Of a DNA stretch of 64,000 nt, positions 1 to 58,504 are shown piece after piece. The notes under the pieces were generated by a model. It saw only the letters and a list, made by a program, of their open reading frames with translations. It did no database searches and was not told where the DNA came from. The translations under genes were made by a program, and so were the position numbers. Origin of the DNA: Manis javanica (taxonomy: Eukaryota; Chordata; Mammalia; Pholidota; Manidae); NCBI RefSeq assembly GCF_040802235.1, contig NC_133161.1, positions 146,063,121-146,127,120 on the forward strand. Reading direction: 5' to 3'. Each line of letters opens with the position of its first letter. The stretch's first letter is position 1.

Positions 1-429
1 ATTCAGGAAATGCCCAACAAATGTCAGCCGTGGATATTAGATGAATGAATTCCACGTGCAGACTTGGACATCTGAATGAAGCCTTTCACTGAGACAGGAA
101 CCACAACAGGAGGAACGGGTCCGGGGACCAGGAAGGCTGGGGAGGGGTGCGGTTGGAGACGGTCAGGAAGCAGGTCTGGGCTCAGGAAAGGTCTGGCTGG
201 AGCGGTAGATGGGGAGTCGCCGTTCAGCAGGTGGTACCTGAACTTCTGGGTGAAATGGCCCAGAGATGGCAGTGTGAGGAGTACCCAGGACGGGCTGCAG
301 AGGCAGCCAGGTGGGAGAACCGGGCGTGAGGAGCGGCGGGGGTCACGTGAGGAGGGCGGTTCCAGACGGAGAAGGTAGATTTTTTAGATGCACGCAAAGG
401 GCGGTAAAAACAAAACCAAAAAACTTTCT

Positions 430-1250
430 AACTTGCCCTGCTGGCCAAGAGATCCCACAAGGTCGGGCCCGCCCTGGATGGGGCCATGAGGGAGGCTGCC
501 CACAGGAGAGGCATCCAAGAGGGCTCGCAAGGCCTTGCACCCGCGCGCAGGGGCGAACAAACGAGGGCCCCGGAGGCTGCCCCGCGCCGCCTCGCGCCCG
601 CTCTCGCTCGCTCGGGCTCGCCGCTCCCTCCCCGCCTGCACCCACCGGGCCCGCCCGCCACTCAGGGAGATGCTGGACGGGGCGCACGGGTCCGGCCGCT
701 CCGGTCTCACTTCTCCCTGCAGCTCCCGCCCACACTGCGCGTCCCGCTCCCAGCGCACGAGGGTGCCTCAGCTCTCCCCCTTCCCTCCCCCCTCCACCAC
801 CCCACCGCTCCCTCGGGGAGGGCCTCACCTGTCCTCCCCCCAAGGAGGCTCCGGGCGAAGGCTCCCGGCGGCGCGCAGCGTCCCCAGCACCACCCCGGCT
901 CCCCGCTTCCAGGGACGCCGGGGTGTTGCCCTGCAGTGGCCAACAGCCACTTCCGGAGATGGTACTAACCTAGCAACTGGAAGTCCCGCCTTTACCGGGA
1001 GTCAATAGGTCGCTGAATGGGGGTTGTGGCATCGGATTGGTGAGATTTGCCGTCAGTTTACGGGGGAGTGCTGCCCGTTTCCCGTTGCATCTTGGGAGAG
1101 GTAGTCCAAGATAGTTGCTGCGGGTCTGCAAGGGGTTTAAAGGAGAGCTCGGAATGTAGATATGAGGGGAATTTCTTCCCGGGCAGGAAAGGATCATTCA
1201 CACTATTAATAATAATATTAATTAAATAAGGCAATTTAGCAGTCATCATT
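430..1250 (-). promoter_or_regulatory. CpG-island promoter, probably CEP164 (possibly bidirectional)
   Basis: The region is GC- and CpG-rich at 480-950, then carries a compact set of promoter motifs. ACTTCCGG at 949-956 is an ETS site. CCTAGCAAC at 969-977 is an RFX/X-box half site. ATTGG at 1036-1040 is an inverted CCAAT box. GCATCTTGGGAGAGGTAGT at 1087-1105 matches the ZNF143 (Staf) element on the - strand. In human the gene divergent from BACE1 is the centriole/cilium gene CEP164, and an X-box half site suits a ciliary gene. No coding exon of CEP164 is visible, so the gene assignment is synteny-based inference. The TSS could also fire rightwards. Confidence 0.5.
829..960 (-). other. Candidate untranslated first exon of CEP164
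   Basis: Read on the - strand, the GC-rich sequence downstream of the ETS and X-box motifs runs into a strong donor, AG|GTGAGG, with the GT at 828-827. That would make about 829-960 a non-coding first exon splicing to exons left of the window. The upper border (TSS) is a guess. There is no protein evidence, and the call depends on CEP164 synteny. Confidence 0.25.
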
Positions 1251-2009
1251 TTTAGAAGTGTGATCAATATCAGATGAATAATACACTGATCAACAATCAG
1301 CCCACTGAGGTTTTAATTTTTGAAGGCAAGGTCATGGAGACCTCCCCCCTAAAAAACTGGCTCCCCTGTGCTCTGATTAAGTCAAAGAGCACCTGACCAA
1401 GAGTCCGTCTTTCCACCAGAGCACAGGGCTGTTTGCATGTCTACAAGACGGGGATAATAAACTCGTAACTATCTCAAGAGTCCGTTTAAGAAGGAAAAGA
1501 ATAGGTGACACACGTGCACCCCCTTCCACACGCGCCGCCTGGCGGAAGGGTTGATTCCAAAGAGCTTCCTTTCCTTATATGGAGGGCACATCTTCGTTTT
1601 TCTCAAATGTCGTCAACATGCTAGAGAAGTTAGGAGGGGCAATGACCGCTCTGCCCATTACATCAGCGGGAAAACAGGCACAGAGAAGCGAAGTTACCAG
1701 TTGCATCATATACTTTTAAAAAGTATATAATCTAGAGCAGCTACTGTACGCCCTACCCCTAGGTCGGACATTCCATTGTTGGAACTTTTCATACTGTTTT
1801 CTTGGAAATACAGAAAATCAACCACATAATAGCAAAGAAAAACTCTTATTAATCCTTTTACTTCTTTAAAAAGTATATCAAGATGTGAAATGTTCCATCT
1901 CCTCTTTTAATCCACCTTATTTAAAATTGCAAGCTGCCTTCCATCTCCCTTCTCTGCCTAATTTTTCCCCATAGTACATATCACCGTCCAAAATACTATA
2001 TACATTTTT

Positions 2010-2155
2010 TCCTTTATGGTCTGTTTCCTGCATTAGAATGTAAGCTGTATGCAGACAGGGCTTTTGTCCATTTTATTCGTTGTTATAACCACAGTGCCTA
2101 AAACAGTGCTTAGCATGCAACAAGTACCTAATGTATTTGCTGAATGAATGAACGT
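2010..2155 (+). repeat. L2 LINE 3' end fragment
   Basis: The run from 'gaatgtaagctgtatgcaga' to 'gctgaatgaatgaa' is the typical L2 tail: 'gcagggacttttgtcc' style, 'cagtgcctaaaacagtgctt', then the GAAT repeat end. Ancient and diverged. Confidence 0.7.
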
Positions 2156-2914
2156 GCAAGCTGAAGAAAGGAATGAATCCCACACTTCAGGGGAAACTAC
2201 CGTTGACATTTCAGTCCCTATTTTCCAGGCTTTTTAATGCTTATGCAGATGTAGATTTATGTGCATATTTATGTGCATACTTGTATATACACATGTAGTT
2301 TTTAATTCTTACAGAAATGAGATCATAATGTACTTATTACTCTACAATGTGCTTCTTTCACTTAACATCTCATAAACACCTTCCAAGGTGAGTTCATGAG
2401 AAGTCATCACATTCTTCAGAGTGGTTATGTGGGATTCCACGGATTGAATGTCTCCTTCCCCAATTGATGATCATTTATTTTGTACCCCAAGTGTTGGTGT
2501 ACACAAACATTGCTCAAAGAGTTTACATTTTTTACATTTTAGTAGACATTGCCAAATTTCTCTCTAAAAATGGAATCATATACAGTCCAACACCAAATAT
2601 TACCAACGTGAGAGGCAAAAAAAAAAAAAATGATGATGGTATCTAAATGCTGTTTTATTGGATTCTTTCACTGTTAATGAAGTTGGATTTTTTTCACATG
2701 TTTATTGGCCACTTAAATTTCTTCAGTTAATTACCTATTCGTGTTCTTTGTTCGTGTCTCTCCCAGGTTATTTAGGGGTTTTACTGACTTGTAGAAGCTC
2801 TTTGGACATTATAGACATCAATCCTTTGTCTCTGTAGTGTGACAATGTCTCCTTGTCTGTGTCTTATCTTTCAACTTTGAAAATCTCACTTTTCTCAGTA
2901 GTTGTAGCAGTAAT

Positions 2915-3140
2915 AACACGAATAGCTAACCTTTACTGAGCATTTACAATGTGCCAGACACCATTCTAAGTGCTTTGCATGGATTTATCTCATTTAATCC
3001 TTACGTTACATGGGACGGGCTATTGTTATCCCCACTTTACAAATGAGAAAATGGAGATGCAGAAAGGATAAACAACTAGCCCGGAATCTCCCATTTTCTA
3101 AGTGGTGGAACCAGAATTGGAACACTGGAAGTCTGATTCT
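2915..3140 (-). repeat. MIR SINE, reverse orientation
   Basis: On the + strand it reads as reverse MIR: 'ctttactgagcatttacaat', 'tctcatttaatccttac', 'ccccactttacaaatgagaa', ending in the 'ggtggaaccagaattgg' segment. Diverged, nearly full length. Confidence 0.8.
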
Positions 3141-4084
3141 ATAGAAATTTTTTAAGTAGCCAAGCCTATTTTTTAAATATCTTCTGAGTTTTGTTAGAGA
3201 GACCTTCTTCAATTTAAGGTTATTAAAATACTCTCCTTTTTTTTTTCTGTAGTTTTGTTTCTCATGTTAAGCTCTTTGATCTGTCTGGAGTTTGTTTTTA
3301 GGTGAGATAAGGGTTTAATTTTCTTTCCTTCCAAAGGATAGCCAATTGTCTCAACAACAATTATTGAATAATAATATCTATTTCCCTTTGATAGGAAGGG
3401 CATCTTTATCATATACAAAATTCCCATAATACATACATTGACCTATTGATTTTTATTTTTAAGCTTGTGTCTAATCACCTTATTGGTTAGGCTCGTCTGT
3501 CCATGTCATGTGTAAATAATGCTTCCTTGGCTTCTTAATGTTTGGAGCACCTGTTCCACTGCCTCATCTTAATTGAGTTAGCGAGACTGACCTAAACTAC
3601 ATGGGATAATAGTAGTGATAATGACCTTCCTTTTCCTAAGCCTGACTTTAACGGGAATAACTTAAGTCTGTAACTCTAATGTTTTTTATGATTTTTTTGT
3701 TACCTTGCTTGAGAAGTTTTCCCTTAGTTTTTATCAAAACAACTGAATTTTAACAACACTTTTGCACATCCGATAAATAATATGTTGATATAATTAGATG
3801 GCTTTTCTCTTTTAAGGTTTTAGAGTTTTAAAGCTTTTCATTTCAAGCTCTTACCAACCAATATACAGATACTTCTTGGAGTGGTAACACTTTAAAGCTG
3901 ACAAAAGCCATTTACCCTCAGTCTGACTAGTGGTGCAGAAATCAGGAGGATCTTGAGGATTCACATCGGGTGGACGTGAGGGCAGACAGAGCACCAAGGC
4001 CATAAAAAGATTCCGATGAGAGAAGACCTGGGGGGCTCTCAGCTGCCCACAGACTGCAGCCTCCAGTGAGGACAGAGCACTTTA

Positions 4085-4375
4085 CACTTTCTCCTTTGGG
4101 ACCCTGCTTACGCAGTTGGGTACCCAGAATACCCTTCTATCTCCTTTTCTCTTGATCTCCCTACTTCTGCTTATGAATTCCACTCACTGGTTAAGGGTCA
4201 AATTAAATACCACCTCTCCCATTGAGTCTTTCCAGATCCTTCAGAATTTCCCCAAACCCCATCTCCTTAATGCCAAATTATTTGGTATAGTGCATGGGTA
4301 TTTCATTTCTTTATGTAGCCCCAGTGTCTAGCAGAATGCCTGGCATATAGTGGGTGCTAATAAATGCAGAAAAAA
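4085..4375 (+). repeat. L2 LINE 3' end fragment
   Basis: Contains the L2 landmarks 'aaataccacctctcccattg', 'cagtgtctagcagaatgcct' and the 'gctaataaatgcag' terminus. It lies just upstream of the BACE1 promoter. Confidence 0.75.
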
Positions 4376-4399
4376 TGCAGAATGAAGGACTGACAGAAT

Positions 4400-4640
4400 G
4401 AGAGGCCAGCCACCACCCTATCCTGAAGGCCCTTCCCGCCCTGCTTAGGCAGAGGAGCCCTTTCCCGCCAGGGTCCTGCAGGGCGGACTCCACCTCGGCA
4501 GAGGGCATCCCAGACCCTCTCAAAGCCCGGAAGCTGGGCTGCCTGGCGTGAGAGGACTACACTTCCCAGCGATCCCAGGGAAAAGAGAAAACCCTTTGGC
4601 TTTGACAGTCGCCGCCACAAGTCTTTCCGCCTCCCCAGCC
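4400..4640 (+). promoter_or_regulatory. BACE1: BACE1 core promoter region
   Basis: GC-rich sequence about 450-650 bp before the BACE1 start codon, without a TATA box or forward CCAAT box. ACTACACTTCCCAGCGATC at 4556-4574 is a close match to the ZNF143/THAP11 element (ACTACAnnTCCCAG core). Human BACE1 has a TATA-less promoter and a 5'UTR of roughly 450 nt, which would put the TSS near 4600-4650. The exact TSS cannot be read from the sequence. Confidence 0.55.
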
Positions 4641-22356
<17,716 letters not shown>

Positions 22357-22838
22357 GGAGGACCTCGGGCAAGAGAGAGTCCTCTCAGCCGCGTCAGTGG
22401 CCCACGCTGGTCACGAGGAGACACGGACGGCCCCTGTGGCCAGAGCGCCTCAGACCCTCGCTCCCCACCGAAGGCCTGCCTTGACGAGGGGCAGGACACG
22501 CTGGCAGGTGGGCCGTGGGGATCGCCCCTGCAGGAGACAGGAGCAGAGACGGGGGCGCTCTGGTGGCAGGAGTGCCCTTGGCACCTCAGACGAGTCAGGA
22601 AATTCTGCTGCTTTGAAACCTCAGCCCTGAACCTTTGCCCACTGTCCTCCTAGACTCTCCAACCCAAATTCTCATGGTTCCTGAAGCAGGGGCATCGCAC
22701 CCGTCACCCCAGGGCGTGTCCCTGCGGTGCCCTGGCAGGGACCAGGACGGTGTTTCCCTGCAGGCCGCAGTTGGTAGGACTGGAGGCAGTTGCGACCTGC
22801 AGTATAAACCTAACACTGGTGCAAAGATTGCCTCTTGA

Positions 22839-22844
22839 ATTAAA
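22839..22844 (+). terminator. BACE1: Proximal BACE1 poly(A) signal ATTAAA
   Basis: ATTAAA 483 bp after the stop codon, followed by an A-rich stretch and a G/T-rich downstream element (GGGCGGAGTGTTTGT). A plausible cleavage site for the short BACE1 mRNA. Confidence 0.55.
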
Positions 22845-25296
22845 CAAAAAATAATTGGGCGGAGTGTTTGTACGAATGGGGGAGGTGACAAGAGGAGAGG
22901 GGGTGCAGAGAGGGGGGCACTGGGATCAGAGCGAGGCCAGCCCAGCTCCAGGTGGCATCTCCAGACAGAAGCCCGCCTTGGAAGGTGGGCACTGCTGCCC
23001 AGGGTCTCCTCTTCTGTGGTGGCAGCTGACCAAGTGACGTGGGAAGGAGGGCGTACCCAGCCCAGGGCTCTTTTCAGCGCTCTTAAGTGAGAAGTGCCCA
23101 CAAAGAAGTTCCATCTGACAAATGAACTTCTCCCTATTCCCCTTGTCTCTCCCGAACCCTTTACCCCACATGTGACAGGCAACACTTAGGTATCCCGACC
23201 CCCTCGGCACCTGGGGAATAGAGCAAATAGAGCAGGGCTGGGCTTCCTGGTGACAGTCCCCTCCCTCCTGCAAACCCTGACTCCTGGAGCTCTACAGCTC
23301 AGGTGCTGGAGGAACAGACAGGAAACCCCTCCTACTTAGTCCTCGAAGCAGAGTCCTGAAGACTGATTAACAGGTAGAGTTGCTGCCTCCTCTTCTGCCA
23401 GGATTTCTTCCTGCTCAGCTGGAAGAAGTAGGAAGATCTCTGCCTAGAACAGAGCAGTTCCACTGCCTCCACGCACTCTAACGTCCCCTCCACTTACTTG
23501 GCTAAGACACCCCTCAGCGGCACTAGTATGATGCAGGAGTGTCAGAAACACAGGGCTTTCCGGCTCTAGCACTGCTGCCTTCGGGATGAAGGCTGCTTGG
23601 AGAAAGGACAGCGGCCTGGGGCTCCTTACTTCCTTCACCAGGAGCTCCCCAGTGGAGGCCATCCTTTCCCCATCCTGCTCTGTGTGTCCCACTCCTAATA
23701 GTACTTGGGTACCCAGGCTGGTTCCGGGGGCTGCCTAGTGGGAACCACGTTCATTTCCTCCCTATCAGTTCTACCGCAGCTGACTATGATACCAGTGTTG
23801 GCGGAAGAGCTGAATATTCCTAATATACCCCCCGGATCCTACTTCCGTCTGGTCAACACACTGCTTCCAGGTATGAGACCTGCCGAGTGCGGAATTACCT
23901 GAGGGAGAGGGAAATAAGACCCCTGAAGGGCCCCTGGAGATCCCAGCCTCAGCCAGCTGCCCACAAGCCATAAACCAATAAAACAAGAAATACTGGGTCA
24001 CCGTTTTCTATCTGGGTTCTTCCATCCCCACTGTGTGGTGCTGCTTTGGGTGACAGGGGTCAGCCCCTAACCGCAGAGACTGACAGTGGGACGGGAGACT
24101 GGCCACTTCCAGCCCAGAACTTACTGTGTAAATAAACGTCCAGATTTGCTACCATGAAATGAAAACGCCACATTCTCCTTTATAATTTCTACCCATGTTG
24201 GAAAAACTGGCTTCTTCCTAGGGCATAAAACCCAAGCCTTTCATTAGAAAGTCCCATTACTTTTTTCAACAGAAAACTTGTACTTACTTTTCTTTTACAG
24301 TTACTTCCTTTCTACCCTTGAACAATTAACTCTATAAAAAAAAAACTTGGCAACAGCTTCTTGCTTGTAAAAATATGTATTATGTATCTCTACTTTTAAA
24401 TTCTCCTCCTCAAAAATGTCCTGTGTCCACCCACTGCATTAGGGGCCTTCCCAGTGGCATGGCTTCTACCGCCTCAGGCCAGCGGGCAGAGGGAAAGGGG
24501 GCGGGGACCACCAGCCTGAAGTGCTGCTTTCTGACGGATCTCAGGAGGGCAGGGCGACTGCCTGGCCCCCACCCTCGTCACGGCTCCCCGAAGCGCGCGT
24601 CCTCCAGCCGGCTTCTGAGGGACTTGTACTGGGAAGAGGTTAAGCCCCACTACTCCTTCCTTTTTTTCCTCTCTACTCCTTTGGCTTCAAAAGTTTGTTG
24701 GAAACAATAATCTTTATACCCATTTCTGCTTTCTAAATTTTCAGGCGACGCTGAAAAATACTGCAGTGGCCCAAAGGCTGCTGCAAAGTTGAAAGGAAAG
24801 AAAATCTTTAGATTACAAGGTAAAAAATGGATTCCCCGACACCCCACCCAAATGAGAAGAACATTGGTCTTCCATTTTACCACATTTCCGTTCATGACGG
24901 CTACCAAACTGCAGACATTAGCATTTCATTAACCAAAGAAAGTGGGTCATCTGACCTCTAAGAAGAGAGTACTCAGGCCATTTCAATCACCCTACAAGAT
25001 GCCAAGGAGGTCCTGGGAAGTCCAGCTCCTTAAACATGCTAGCCAATAAACATGGGCAAGAGAAGAGAAAGAGTATTTCCATGAGCTGATAGGCAAGGAT
25101 GAAAGACAAGGAAAAAAATAACAAAAATGGGAAAGAATTTCATTGGATCTGAAAGGAAGTCTCTGCTACCCTGATACATATTGCTAGTGCCAGGAGGCAT
25201 TTCCAGGTCCCAGAATGGGAAAAATTCAGCTGTTGGTAATATAATGGTGTCCTTCCCATGGAACTAATTTTTTCTTTAACACTTAGTTTTTACTTG

Positions 25297-26598
25297 TTTA
25301 ATTCCAAGAGAAGGGAACTGAAGCCATTTCCTGTAGGAGTAAAGATGAAGGAGAAGAGTTAAAGCTCTAATAGAGTTATTACAGCTTTCTGAGGTCTAGA
25401 CCTCAATACCAGAGGTGCTCAGTAAGCAGAAAGGAACAACCATCCGGCTCCAGACTATCTATAGAACAAATGACTTCTAACCTTGAAATCCAACCTCCCT
25501 TCCTCATATCCCTTTGGTCTCCATTTTTCCCAGGACAGGGAACATGTCCCCCATTGTTTTCTTGCTTCAAAAGTTAAACCTCAGCACCCCAAGATCATTC
25601 TGCAAGTAATTGTGCACCGACATCTCCTCACCCCAGTGCCTGCCTGGAGCTCACCCACGGTCATCCAACGACTTGGCGGTGAACCAACTGCCTTAACCGT
25701 CAGCAGGGAGGGGGGTTAGCTGGTTAGGGGACCAGAAGCTGACAGTGGCCAGAAGGACGAGGAGGGGACTTCACCAGGTCGGTGTGTCAGAGCTTGATCA
25801 GAAGCCAAGCCAGCGGCGGCAGGAGATGGCTCAGCCCAGGAAAGACCTGTGGGTTGTGCTAGTGCCTGAAGAGATGACTATCCAGGAGATGCGTGGACAG
25901 AAGTTTGTGGTGGGGGTGGGGGAAAGGGGACCTGGTTATGTTGTTATTCTTGGACTGTGAATTTTGCTGATGTAAAACAGAATATTCTGTAAATCTAACG
26001 TCTATGTGCAAATAATGAGCGTTAACACAGTAAAATAGTCAATGAAAAGTCAAACCATTAGGGTTACATTTTTTCCCCCTCAATCAGTCCCATTGTGTCC
26101 ATGCGGAGCAGAGTGGCTAGAACAACATGGAGGCTTCCGGAGGCTTTCCATAAGCAAGGCATCTGGCTGGACAGCAGGTGAGCACCAGGGTTCAAATCTG
26201 CATAAATAAGCCTTAAGAAAACGGGCTAGAGGCTGAGCCAAATCAAAGCAGGATGGCCTGAGAGCAACAGCAGCTTACTAGATGGTTTTGTACTGTATCT
26301 GAAAACAACCCTAGGCAAGAATATCATAATTTCAAGGGCAAACTAAACATCATCTTACCTACAACCTGCATCCCCCCAAGGAGTTTCAAGGTGAGGGGGA
26401 CAGACCATTTCTGCATAATATACATACTCTCATTTACGAACATTTGAATACAGACTTTCTATACACACATTACCTATATAATAAAAATGTACATGGCATG
26501 AGTATAGGTCACTGTATAAATATAGAGTTTTAGAAATCTTGAACCCGCGCTTCCTGTTCACATCAGTTTCTCCTCTTCTTCCTCCCCAGTCAGATCCA
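25297..26598 (-). other. RNF214: RNF214 3'UTR (extent inferred)
   Basis: Sequence after the RNF214 stop on the - strand. The nearest poly(A) signal I find is ATTAAA (TTTAAT on +, 25297-25302), giving a ~1.3-kb UTR that overlaps the BACE1 3'UTR by about 1.2 kb. I recall a tail-to-tail overlap of similar size in human. Confidence 0.45.
25957..26065 (+). repeat. Diverged repeat copy A (pairs with 27371-27475)
   Basis: Begins 'tgaattttgctgatgt' and contains 'ttaacacagtaaaat'. It aligns by eye over about 100 bp with the copy in the last RNF214 intron. Family unknown to me. Confidence 0.5.
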
Positions 26599-56009
<29,411 letters not shown>

Positions 56010-56400
56010 ACAAGAGACTCTGCAGATGTGATTATGGATCAGACCTGGAGATGAGGAGACAGTCCAGGACTGAATGGGTGGGCCCACTCTAATCTCATGG
56101 GTGTTTACAAGAGGAGAACCTTTCCCAGTTGTCATCAGAGGAAGAAGTGATCAGGGAAGAATAGTCACAGATGGAGAAGGGGGCCACAAGTGCAGGAATG
56201 CAGCAGACCCTAGAAGGTGGACATGCAGGGAAGCATATCCTCTTCCAGGGCCCCCAGAAGGGAAGCAAACCTGCCAGTGTCTTGGCATCAGCCCAGTGAG
56301 ACCACGTTAAATCTACAGGACTGCAAAATAATACAGTTGGGTTGTTTTAAGCCACTAAATTCGTGGTAACATTATAGCAGCAATAGAAAACGAATACAGT
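56010..56400 (+). repeat. MLT1-type LTR, diverged
   Basis: 'gactctgcagatgtgattat', 'gtgggcccactctaatctca' and 'ttttaagccactaaattcgt' are landmarks of the MLT1C/D group. LTR only. Confidence 0.8.
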
Positions 56401-56901
56401 AACCTTCCCTGGTTTTTCCCTAGAGTATTTGACTTTTACTATGAATTTGTAGGAACCTCAGAATGTCATCAAATACTTATACCGCCAGCTGTCCTACAAA
56501 TATTTTCTCTCAGTCTTTTGACTTTTTTGTATCATTTGCTGTATCAAAAATTTTTCATTATGTATAATTACATTGATTCATCTTTTTAACAACTTCCAGG
56601 TTTTCTGCCTAGATTAATATGATCTCTTCCAACTTAAAGTTTTATAAATATTCTCCTAAATTTTCTTCTAGTTGAAAATATTTTTCCAATTTTTTTTATA
56701 TAGATTTTTAATCTACCTAGAATTGTATTTCTTAATATCATGTAATGTAAGCATCTAATTGCATAGTTTTCCAGACAGAGGGTAGATGATGTCAACAAAA
56801 TATATTAAATAATTCTTTTTCCTCTAGACTAAAATAGAAGTGAGAGTTTGGACAAGATGCTCACAAAGGTTTTTTTTTTTAATCCTTAAAATTCTATGAT
56901 A
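56401..56901. other. RNF214: RNF214 intron, 5' flank of the full-length L1
   Basis: AT-rich. 'tttgctgtatcaaaaatttt' and neighbours resemble an old reverse L1 remnant. A T-run at 56870-56881 precedes the L1 5' end. Confidence 0.4.
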
Positions 56902-57150
56902 GAGGCGGGAGCCAAGATGGCGGCGTGAGTAGAGCAGTGGAAATCTCCTCCCAAAAACACATAGAGCTATGAAAATATAACAAAGAAAAATCTTCCTAAA
57001 ATAGAGACCACAGGACACAGGACAACATCCAGACCACATCCACACCTGCAAGAACCCAGCGCCTTGTGAAGAGGGTAAGATACAAGCCCCAGCCCGGCGG
57101 GACCCGAGCGCCCCTCCCCCTGGCTCCCGGCGGGTGGAGAGAAACCGGAG
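56902..57150 (+). promoter_or_regulatory. L1 5' leader with YY1-type site and splice donor
   Basis: CAAGATGGCGGC at 56913-56924, 11 bp from the element start, is a strong YY1 motif in the position where L1 elements carry one. GAGG|GTAAGA at 57071-57080 is a good splice donor. The monomer array follows. Confidence 0.6.
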
Positions 57151-57159
57151 CAGTTTTTT

Positions 57160-58160
57160 TTTTTGGCGAGCGCTTTTTGGAAGCCTTAGAGGGACGGGCC
57201 CCCGTTGCTGGGGAGGCAGGGTGGCGGGACCGGTGAGGAGGTGCCTGGGAACGGCGCCGGAGGACAAAGAATATCCCGCGTTTCTCCCTGCGAGACCTGG
57301 GGGCGGGTGCCTGAGACCGGTGCCTGAGGACGGAGGAGGTCGCGCGTTTTTCCCCTTTTTTTTTTTTCTCTTTTTGGCAAGCGCTTTTTGGAAGCCTTGA
57401 AGGGACGGGGACCCCAGTGCTAGGGAGGCACGGTGGCGGGACTGGTGAGCGGGTGGCTGGGACCGGCGCCTGAGGACAAAGAATATCCCCCGTTTTTCCC
57501 TGCGGGACCGGTGGGCGGGTGCCTGAGACCGGCACTTGAGGACAGAGGAAATCGCGCGTTTTTCCCCTTTTTTTTTTCTCTTTTCTGCGAGTGCTTTTTG
57601 GAAGCCTAAAAGGGACAGGGACCCCGGTGCTAGGGAGGCAGGGCGGCGGGACTGGTGAGCGGGTGCCTGGGACCGGCACCTGAGGACAAAGAATATCCCG
57701 CATTTTTCCCTGTGGGACCGGTGGGTGGGTGCCTGAGACCAGCACCTGAGGACGGAAGAAATCGCGCGTTTTTCCCCTTTTTTTTCTCTCTTTTTGCCAA
57801 GTGCTTTTTGGAAGCCTTGAAGGGACAGGGACCCCGGTGCTAGGGAGGCAGGGCGGCGGGACTGGTGAGCGGGTGCGTGGGACCAGTGCCTGAGGACCAA
57901 GAATATTGAGCGTTCCTTCCCTGCGGGACCGGTGGGTGGGTGCTTTTTGGAAGCCTTGAAAGGACAGGGACCCTGGTGCTAGGGAGACAGGGCAGCAGGA
58001 CCAGTGCGCGGGTGCCTGGGACCGGCACCTGAGGAAAAAAAAAAAAAAAAAATCGCGTGTTTTTTCTTTTTTTTTTCCTTTCTGTTCCCTCTCTCATTGT
58101 TGCTGTTGTTGTTTTGGTTTGGAGAGTGCTTTTTGGAAATCTTAAAGGGGCAGGACAGGT
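57160..58160 (+). repeat. Tandem ~210-bp monomers in the L1 5'UTR
   Basis: The marker GCTTTTTGGAA recurs at 57172, 57383, 57593, 57803, 57942 and 58128, spacings of 211, 210, 210, 139 and 186. Each full monomer is a poly-T tract, a ~70-bp leader with the marker, and two related ~68-bp half units (each with a GGGTGCCTG, GACCGG, CCTGAGGAC, then CGCG-TTTTT-CCC order). The 139-bp unit lacks one half unit. CpG-rich. Confidence 0.85.
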
Positions 58161-58504
58161 CACTTAGACCAGAAGCAGGGAATCTGGGGATCTCTGGGCA
58201 CTCTAACCCCCTGGGCAGCAGGGAGCACAGAGGCCCCTTACGGAGATAAATAGTCTCCTGGCTGCTCCCCCTCTAACGGGGCTCCACCATTTTGGAGGAA
58301 CAGCCCCAGCCAGGCCAAGCCCACAGCAACAGTGGAGATAAACCCCAAAGCAACTGGGCAGGAAGCAGAAGCCCTGTCTGCGCACAGCTGCCCAGCACAA
58401 GCCACTAGAGGTCGCTATTCTCCCAGGAAAAGGCTACAAACCAACAAGAAGGGAAGCTCTTCCAGCGGTCACTTGTACCAGCTCTGCAGACTATCTCTAT
58501 CACC

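Larger units (their letters stand above)
1251..4399. other. Intergenic region, no gene seen
   Basis: AT-rich ordinary sequence between the left promoter and the BACE1 promoter. It holds the MIR and L2 fossils listed separately and a short A-run near 2617. Open frames here are short, in random frames and unlike any protein I know. Confidence 0.6.
22357..26500 (+). other. BACE1: BACE1 3'UTR (extent inferred)
   Basis: No other + strand gene follows. Candidate poly(A) signals are ATTAAA at 22839-22844, which would give the short mRNA form, AATAAA at 23977, 24131 and 25045, and a distal AATAAA at 26480-26485. The distal one would give a ~4.1-kb 3'UTR, close to that of the long human mRNA. The right end is uncertain and would overlap RNF214 transcripts. 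Confidence 0.6.

Noticed and set aside
311-1008. Overlapping 124-220-codon frames on both strands
   Set aside because: Long only because the CpG island is GC-rich and poor in stops. No domain or conserved character, and frames overlap on both strands.
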